From positions 1-50,000 of the forward strand of contig JAXCGZ010007676.1 of the NCBI GenBank assembly GCA_037179515.1: a stretch of DNA of 50,000 nt. Reading direction: 5' to 3'. The stretch is from Halocaridina rubra. Lineage: Eukaryota > Arthropoda > Malacostraca > Decapoda > Atyidae. The translations under genes were made by a program, and so were the position numbers. This document shows positions 32,954 to 42,000 of this stretch, piece by piece. The notes beneath the pieces were generated by a model, which searched no databases, had not been told where the DNA came from, and saw only the letters and a list, made by a program, of their open reading frames with translations. Each line of letters starts with the position of its first letter. Positions within the stretch are counted from its first letter, which is position 1.

Positions 32954-33134
32954 AATTATTGTTTTATTTTATGGGTATGTGCAAAAATATTAAAAAATAA
33001 AAAAAAATTTCTCAGTGTTTTCATTTTTTTTATTGGAAAAAAAAAAAACATTTCATTATCTAACTGATAAAAAAAATTTATTTCCCAGCCTACGAACACT
33101 AAAACAGTAAAAAAATAGTAAAAAACATAAATTT

Positions 33135-33320
33135 AGATAGATAGATACGTTTATTGACCACCTCTTTTGAAAAGTACAGTATAATCTTTACAAAAGGAAT
33201 ATTTGGTCCAAATTACAATGAATAAATACAATAGATTTTGTACAATCATCAAATAAGTAAATGAATTTTAAATTAATATACATTGTACTAATAACTGAAT
33301 GATATACGTACGTACAGTAT
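33135..33320 (-). mobile_element. LINE 3' UTR-like fragment inserted in Tigger-2
   Basis: It begins (TAGA)n ATACGTTTATTGACCACC. On the minus strand this is a typical LINE 3' end with a short simple-repeat tail. It interrupts sequence that is continuous in Tigger-1. Confidence 0.5.
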
Positions 33321-33671
33321 AACTCACATTATTGCATCATGCGAAATAGTGTTCGATAGCGTACAATGTATTGGGGTCGCAGTTACGTGAGCTAGCATAT
33401 ATATTTATATTTCCAGTAGTTTCATGATTTTATTGATAAAAAAAACGTATTTATTAGCCTAAGAATAATAAAACAGTAAAAAATAGTAAAAGACATAAAT
33501 ACTAACAGTATTGCAACATGTAAAATATGATACCGCTATCAGCGTTTCGGACAAAGGCTCCCACCATCTTCAATTGTCTCGCCTCACTCATGTGCGCCAT
33601 TCATGTTGTGCTTATTATTATTAATATGTTTGGCTTGTGATTTTTTTACTCGCATATTTTAACCTTTGCAA

Positions 33672-33826
33672 TGCCTCCCAAGCATCCTTCATCTTCTAAG
33701 GCTTTTTGTAGTGAACCTAAGCGGCAAATGAAAATGTTAACCACTGTAGATAAAGTGAAACTCTTAGATATGTTGAAAGAAGGAAAAAAGTTTGTGGATG
33801 TCGGCCGCTATTTCACGTAAACGTAA
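33672..33826 (+). pseudogene. Tigger transposase N-terminal relic
   Basis: The frame reads MPPKHPSSSKAF, then KRQMKMLTTVDKVKLLDML and KEGKKFVDVGRYFT, then a stop. This is the start of a CENP-B/Tigger-type helix-turn-helix DNA-binding domain, cut off before the second helix region. Binding of the terminal repeats would be its original role. Confidence 0.75.
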
Positions 33827-34093
33827 AAATTATTGTAAAATACTGTACCTATGTATGTCAAGTCATCATCACCTCATTCACGGTAAGTTTTCCTATCACT
33901 TTCATATAAAATTACGTTGCTTGCTGTTATTTATAATGTAAAGGGTGTTTTTTAACAGTACAGGGAGGGTTTATACAGTGTAAGTGTAAAAATATATTAA
34001 AATATCTATGTACATATAGGCTGATCCTACTCCGCGGATTTCCTGGTTCGCGCCAGGTCCCGGAACCGAACTACCGTGGTATGGGGGGGAACA

Positions 34094-34198
<105 letters not shown>

Positions 34199-34429
34199 AA
34201 ATGACCGAAATCCTCTTTGTAAGAGGGTTGGCTGAGTTAATGCACACACAATCACCAGAAGCTAATATGCCTCCATAACTCCTCTTGGCTCCTTAGCCTA
34301 TTTAATTGTATTTTAAGACAAACAACAGTTTTAAATTTCTCAAAAATTTTATGTCAAATGTCTTCTGTGGATAATGCATACAAATATTTAGTGTACTTTT
34401 ATAACTGGGTTGCTAGTAACATGTTTTAT

Positions 34430-34890
34430 GTGCAGCCTAAACTTGAATATGCAGTACCCATCAGGATTTCAAACTTGAAAAAAACATGTAGACATATTGG
34501 ATATGGTTAAAAGACATGCAACGAAGCTGGTGGCAGCCATTCGTAATCTCAGTTATGAGGAACAGCTTATTACCATTCAATGCTAGAATATGCAGCACCC
34601 ATTTAGAAATTTCAGTTATGAGGAAAGGCTGAAAGTGTTAGACTTACCACTACCTGAAGCTAGAGGAAAGACTAGGTGAGGCAGAATCTTATATAAGCAG
34701 CACCCTTTTGGCAATCTCAGTTATGAGGAAAGGCTGAAGGTGTTAGAATTACCACCACCTGAAGCTGGAAGAGAGACTTATGAGAGGCTAAAGCTTGAAT
34801 ACACAAATGAAAAGACATATAAACAAATTGGAGAAAGCTCAGACATGCTACAAAGCTGGTGAATAAAAAGTAATCTTATTAGGTGAAAAG
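34430..34890 (+). mobile_element. Old degenerate CR1-like LINE fragments
   Basis: CTAAACTTGAATATGCAG, ACATGCAACGAAGCTGGTGG and AATCTCAGTTATGAGGA match LINE-C at lower identity. The AGTTATGAGGA...CTGAAGCT segment is present three times, so internal duplications followed insertion. Confidence 0.65.
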
Positions 34891-34929
34891 GAAAGAACTA
34901 AAGAGGAGGGGATAAGTAATGGAGGTAGT

Positions 34930-35060
34930 ATAACTTCATACTCTAATCAGCCTCATCCTTTAATTAGCAGTTCTTAGCCTTATCCCTTTTGATTGGCTCT
35001 TACATGATATGCAGGGCATACAAAAGTAGAATTTTTCTCCACCAACACTAGAGATTAAAC
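34930..35060 (+). repeat. R4-type repeat
   Basis: TTGGCTCTTACATGATATGC and AGAATTTTTCTCC resemble 29905-30030 and 39120-39240. Confidence 0.4.
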
Positions 35061-35085
35061 AATAATAATATAAAGTAAGTACCAT

Positions 35086-35213
35086 TTTAGGTGTTACACT
35101 TAGTCCCCATTCAAAATGGAGAGGACAGACAAATGTTGGAGCTGGGGAATTACGGCTGCGTGTCTTTTGGAACACCTGCGTTAGTCACTTCACGACTTGT
35201 TAGTATTGCCCCC
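35086..35213 (-). mobile_element. SINE-3 copy
   Basis: TTAGTCCCCATTCAAAATGG tail, TTGGAGCTGGGGAATTACGG body, decayed head near 35200. Confidence 0.65.
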
Positions 35214-35329
35214 ATATAATAACAACATTAATAATTATAATAATAATAATCTATCTACATCATGAGCCATTTTCCCTTTATAGGGGAAGTGGATGAGTCA
35301 AGAGAAAATACTCTGACACTTTGAGAAGA

Positions 35330-35450
35330 GAAACTACGGAGGAGAGGATTCCTGGTCCCCTCACTCCGCCCCATTTAGTTGAATCTTACAACACGCAGGG
35401 GAACACGGAGGAAGTCTTCTAGTCCCCCTCCCTCAGGGGGAATACTAATA
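35330..35450. repeat. R4-type repeat fragment
   Basis: TTCCTGGTCCCCTCACTCCG, CAACACGCAGGGGAAC and CCCCCTCCCTCAGGGGG are R4-like words. Confidence 0.4.
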
Positions 35451-35827
35451 ATAATGAAAGTGACCTACTTCTAGCAAATGCAGAGGACGATTATCAGGTT
35501 CAAGTGACTACTGTATATCAGCAATTACAGTATAGCAATGAAGAGAAAAATCTGTAATGATGATGAGACACATTGAATGAAAGATATTTCTGTGATGATC
35601 TGATAAAATGCAGATGAAATTGCAATGTATGATCACATGTAAACTTCCTGAGAAACACTAAAGCTCTCTTTTCTCGTACTTCAGTACTTGTCATCTTGAT
35701 CAGTGGCCTCCAACAGTATGTGACACCAAAGGAATGGCTGAAACTCTGACACTCTTTCCTCTCCCGTGCCTTCCCTTCTGTACATCTGTATTCACCTCCA
35801 TTCCTTGATAATATCTTCAATGTAGTC

Positions 35828-36009
35828 CTACTGTGCCTGACACCACCCTGGGGTCCAGATACTTTGCTGGTTTTCCGGATCTCCAGCGTCGCTCAATATC
35901 TTCTTCTTCATAGGCACGAAACGAAGAAGCTGATTGTCCACATAGTTCAACATCATTCGAACAATAGATAAGTTGCTTCTAGATATATCTTTGGTTTCTC
36001 CTGGGTCAT
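35828..36009 (-). CDS. ARSB: Arylsulfatase terminal exon
   Basis: Acceptor CCTTTTCCAG. The first two bases complete the GAT codon opened by the previous exon. 59 residues, [12 protein letters not shown] to [10 protein letters not shown], then TAG at 35830-35828. The DP.E..D.S...L and W.PGW motifs are the usual ARSB-type C-terminus. Confidence 0.88.
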
Positions 36010-39000
36010 CTGGAAAAGGGAAAATTTTTTATACTATAATCTGCCGGTGACAAAACAGAGAATTTCTCAGCCATATTCGCTGACTGTTTCATCTGACTGC
36101 AGTTTCACTGTGGTTAGAGCACTTGACTTAGGAAGTGACACATCCGCGTTCAAAAGCACTGCAGTGCTAAGAGCTAGGAAGGGCATCCAGCCATAATTCA
36201 CCAGCCCCAACCTGTGTCCACCTCCATTCAAATGGGGATCACAATACATAGTGCATTTTCCATCAAGTAGAACACACTATTATTATAACCAACATTCTTA
36301 TCTTTACATGCATTAATCATATAAATTTTTTATTCCTTGCACATTAAATAGTCTTTGAAATCTAGGCCATTATACACATCATATGCGTTGCAACATTATT
36401 GTATTCAAAACTGTTTACATGATGAAAAATTTAAAAATTATTAACTGTACTTACAAAACTAGTGTTCAGAATATAAGATTAGCCTATATAATGGACCTCG
36501 GAATATTCTCAATGAAAATTAAATAATGTACAAAATAATAAATTCTACAAGAAGGTTGGGCACGTGGTGAGGAGGGATGAGGGGCATGTTGGTTGAGAAG
36601 GATGCTGAGGATGGAGCTGCTAGGCAGGAGGGGAGAAGTGGGCAAAAGAGGGGGTTTATGGATGTAGTGAAGGAGGACATTAGGGTGTGTTGTGATGGAA
36701 GAGGATGCCAGGGATAGGGGCAGCATGGAGCCATAAATCAAGTTTATTAAAAAGATAAAATGTAAATTATATATATTGTTACAAAACTATCAAATGAGGT
36801 AAGGAAGGACAAGGTATTAACCCTCTCATGCACGGTGACACCAATTGCATTTATAAATATTTAGGGCCTAAGTGCACCGTGACACCATTGGCGTCCATTT
36901 GAAAAAAAAAAATATTTTAAAATAGTTACATTCACACCAATGGCGTCATTTCTAGGTTGAGCATTAGTATCCTCACTCTTTTCCGAATGAACTAATTAGC
37001 AAATCTCTCCACTGGCATGGCTTTGAGGGCAAGGCATAAAACAAAGGCAGGTCCCTTCTCCCTCATTAATCACTCAGACCGTATGTCTCTTCATGCTCAC
37101 TTTATTCCTTGTCCATAAACGGTCCAATGATTATTGTTTCTCTTTTTTTATTGATTAATGAAAAACTACAACAAATAACGAAGTCATTCATATACTTTAC
37201 TATGTATAATGATAAATGAAGGTTTGGGAGAAGGAAAATAGCTGAGAAACAAGATATCTCGGTGAGCTAAAAAAACTGCCGGACAGAGACAGGATTTCAA
37301 AAATGAGCACGGAGAAGAAAACTGATTGAAACTTATGGTGCGGGAAAGGGTTAATAAATTTTGATGCCTACTTGTTTGATACAGCTGTGGCCCCCCTGCA
37401 AGCTCAGTGGAGCATGGAATCTCATTTGGACAAGAAACAATGAATAAAATAAATAAATAAATAAAATGTACCTCTTACCAGTAATATTATATAGCCTAAT
37501 TTTTAATTTCTCGTCAAAAAACCGGTCTAAACGTTTCATGACTTGTGGATTCAAAGAGATGGCCATCTGCTTTTTAAGAAATTTCCATTTGATGTGACCT
37601 CGGATTCGAGGGCTTTGGCCCAACTTGTTTTGTCTCTTTTTCTTCTTCCTCTTTCTTTTAATTTTCATCTTATTTTTGTTCTCTTCAATTCTTTTTCCCT
37701 CTGTACTAAGCTTTGAGCTAACGTAGTTTTCCTTGGACTTTGTTTCTTTAACCCTCTTCTTCTCACAGTCTCTTATTCTGAACGTAAGTGGCTTCCTGGT
37801 GGATCCCTTTTGCTTAGTCTTTTGCTTGCTCTTACGTTTTCTAAAACGTTTGTTACTTCTATATTCCATGTTGTTTTTACTATATTTCCCTCGAGATTTT
37901 GTCATTCTAGGGTATAAAGAGGTATACAGATGATGATAACGAGGGTTGCGAACTGAAAAAGTGTCAAATTTAGCATTATGGTCATTCCTTCCTGCTGATA
38001 TAAGAGACATCAATTCCACCAGAATATGAGCGAGTGGTTGCAATTCTAACTTCTCCTTTTCCAACTCTGTTGCGTTTGAATCTGATAAATCTAAAGGTGA
38101 TAATGTGAAAGGAGAAAAAATCTCATCTATTTCTGGACTGTCACTGTAATTCTTGGGCAGAATGTAGAACTGCGAATCCACCAGCTCTCTCCCTCGGTAC
38201 TCTGGCTGCAAAACTTTGTTGCCAACACGACCCACGGATAACTTCATGTCGTTGAGTCTGTTCAGAAAATTGAATGACAGTATTATTATTATTAAACTGT
38301 TTATGAAACAATAAATGAGTTTTATGGCAGACACAAATATCTTTAGTGAACTCTTGAGAGAGTATCTTTAAGTAAGAAATCTCCTAAATACGATGCAAGA
38401 AACTACTTGTACAGAGTAAGGATCACTTATAATTAAATTCACTAAGCAGGTAAATTGTGAAGCCTCTACAATACTTTCCAACAAGAAGATTCATATTAAC
38501 CTGACAGCTACTCGGAACTTCCCGTCGGTGTTATCTATATTATAAACAAAATCATTCCTTGGTGGAGCTGCGAGTCCTGAGAGAGCGTGCCACTGATTGT
38601 AACCATCCATTCTCATCGGTGGCTCTCCACCAGCAAGACTGACAACCGTGCTGAACCAATCTGTTACGTGAAACAGGCTGAAAGAAATACAGTCACTGAA
38701 AGCAACTACCAGTTTTCCTTAAAGTCAAGAACAAACAGTTGTTTTAGTGTTTTTAAATACTGTCTTACAATAATTAATAGAATGAGCAGTAGCAAGTAGA
38801 GACGTGTTAAAGCAAGTAGCAGTGTCCCTAGCTGAAAGAAAAAAGTGGTACTGAAACCACCAGAAAGAAATAGAATGTTTCATGACATCTATATTTTCTT
38901 ATAATTAATAGTTGATTTTTGTTTTAGTCTTTTAAAATTCTATTATTCAGGAGGAGTAATAATTACAATAATTTGCAGCAGTGCTAGTTACATCACGAAG

Positions 39001-42000
39001 CAACACTGTTTTTTTATGATAGTGCTAATAAGCTATGTACAGTTGTGACAATAGAACTGAGATAGTAATGCATCCTTTGGAATATTTTTTTATGAAATGA
39101 AAAAATATTTAAGGCAAGTCTTGTCAGCCTTCTCTGGCTACCTTATCCTCTTAATCTGACTCTTGCGACATGCAACAATACACTCTTGACTTCTCTTCCT
39201 TGCACCACAATATGCGGCAAGAATATTTCCTCCATGTTCCCCTGTGGGTTGTAAGTTGACTAAATGGGGTGAGGCTAAGGGATTGACAATCCCCCTCCTT
39301 TGTAATTCTTCTCACAAGGAATTAAGTTTTGTTATCTGACACAGCCACCCCCCTTTTAGGGGGGATTATGACCTATCACAGAATATGAATTAGTCACATG
39401 AAATGAAAACTAAGTACAGTACTGTACTAATTAAAATATCAATTCCAAACAGCCTGTCCATTTTGCTTTACACTAACTTACTAATGTAGTTATGACGGTA
39501 TGGAATAGAATTCCACACTTGTTTGCCCTGCCTATCACAATATTCAACTAAATGGGTTGGAGGAGACCAGGGGGGTGGGCAATAGGTAATCCCTTACTGA
39601 AATTTTCTGGATATGAAGTAGCAGTTAGCAGAGGCACAGCCATGGAGGGTATGGTGATGCTCTGATAACTCAGTTCTTGTGCTCATCAAAAGTCTTTTAT
39701 AATCAGGTTACATATGATAACTAAATCTGAAATATAGGCGAGACTTACTGATTGTAGACTGTACCAGGGTGAGGGAGGTGTGGCGAATGAATAAAAGCGG
39801 GACCTCTGGTTCCACCTTCAAGCAAATTGGCTTTCCCACCTCGAAGAGGCCAGTTACTACCTCCCGTTTTAATTGCGCCCCCATTCTATAAAAAAAAAGT
39901 ACGATAAAAATAAGCATAATTGCTTTAAAAATCATATGCATATACGACTTTTTGCCACTAAAGAACGAATATATTTCTTTGAATATTATACGTACGTGTT
40001 TCTCAATATAAAAAATCTAGAAAATGTCAAAAATATTTTATAAAGATCCTCTATTCTGTATATGAGATTTAACAAATACTGCACTAAATCTAGATACTAT
40101 ATATCTAGCACTTCTAAGTAGTCTCTAGACTTTTCTTGTTTGTTGTGCTCAATTGCATTTTTTCCTCATTTCAATATACATTTAGGATTCTCTTTCAGTA
40201 GAGCAGATTTCTTGATGAATCACATAAAACAGTGTTTATTAACAAAATGTAAGAGGATAAAAAGAGGAAATGTCAGTAGAATGTAATATATGATTTAGCA
40301 CACTTTCAATTATTACAAAGTGTAACAGTAATATTGTACCTGCACTGTGTACAGTACATTTGTACTGTAATCACCATATAAGCTTCCTGTTTTATGTGCC
40401 CCATTCCAATGGTGGTGGTCACATACAGGTTGGGACTAGGAATTTCGGATCTTGTAAGGTAAAAGTAGCCTCAGGGTGCTCTAGGGTCAATTCACACAAT
40501 ACAACCTAACCGAACATAAGCTAACCTTACAATTCATGGGGCTATTTAATTAATTGGGAGCCCTGGGGCTTAATCATCTTTACCAGATACGTTACTTTTG
40601 AGGAGTTACTAAAACTAAATAATTTCTCACATCTGTTGTGAATATGATAACGGAGTTTTCGTAATGCCCTGTTGCTTTGAGGGCTGCGACTATGCGTCCA
40701 ACGGCATCATCCATCGCTAGTATCATTCCTGGTGAAAAAATTAAATTATAATTGTGGTTCAATACAGTAAACAGGTTCTCTCTTTCTTGCAAAAACAATT
40801 ATCGAGGCATCAAATAATTTAAAAATATTGAAAACTGTATATTAATGGTGATTCCCCTTGAGGGGGGGTAAATACCTTCCCCGTGTTCCATGCATGTTGT
40901 AAAGGTCAACAACATAGGGCAGAGCGAGGGGATTGGGAATCCCCTCTTTTGTATTTTGCTCCCACAGCGAGACAAGCCTTTTCCTTTGACTCAGCCACCT
41001 ACCTTACTCTTTCATTAATGTAGTCTAAGAAGATATGTTTATTTCTCTCACTATCTCATCCTGACAAGAAAGTTACTTCTGAATAATAAGGCAATTATAT
41101 CAAAGCTTAAATTATGCATCAAGCAATATGATAAAAACTATATTTCCAAGTATTTTTTCCAAATATTCTTCAACAGAAGTTCCAGTTCTCTCTCTTTTGG
41201 AGACCTCCGAGGCTAAGCGCACTAAGGTATGGGCTCCTGTTCTACAGGTTCCAAGTTCGAATGCCGACAATAGCACGTAGGAATATATAAATGCAAAAAT
41301 GAACTGCATCATCCTATCAACAAATTCATTAATAGTCGCAACTTTTTCATTAGCTCAGCTCTATCTTCTTACCAAGGTAATTTCTTCTGGAATAATCCTT
41401 CACATGTCTAAACCCTCTAGTGTAGTTCTTTGGAACCTGTAGAGGGGCATGCACACTTTGGAAAGGTACGTACAAAAACATGGGATTCTTTGGATTTCTT
41501 GAGTGTATAATATTTTCAGCGGCTGTGGCAAACAAATACTGAAAGATACAGTCATAAGTAATAAAAGACTATTATATATAATGCTTAAAATTATGAAACA
41601 ACCTTTGGTTTAATTGAATAACTCAAGAATACGAAATAGTATTCGACAGTAACGAATTATAGAACAAATATGAAAAAAAAACATATGATTATATTGATAC
41701 TCATATTGCAAAACAACAATATCAAAATCTTTATTTCGAGATTGACATCAATACCATTAGTTGATAGAGGAAGTGCAGACACGCTGCTAAAAACTGTAAC
41801 CTAACTTCTGAACCTAACTGGGCACTGGCACATTACAAAAGACTAAGAACATATTTCTTACTATAACACAGGTTCATACTGAAATGACATTAATGCTCTA
41901 AATATACGTTATTAGTTGTTGCTTAAATTACCATTATGGGGGTGGGCACAGACAGGTTGGAGCTGGGGAATTAAGGCTGGATACCCTTCCTAAATGAACA

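Noticed and set aside
37351..37478. C-terminal extension of the arylsulfatase reading past LYNIT ([17 protein letters not shown])
   Set aside because: A good donor (G/GTAAGAGG) lies at 37478 and a phase-matched terminal exon with the expected family ending is at 36009-35828, so the extension is intron.
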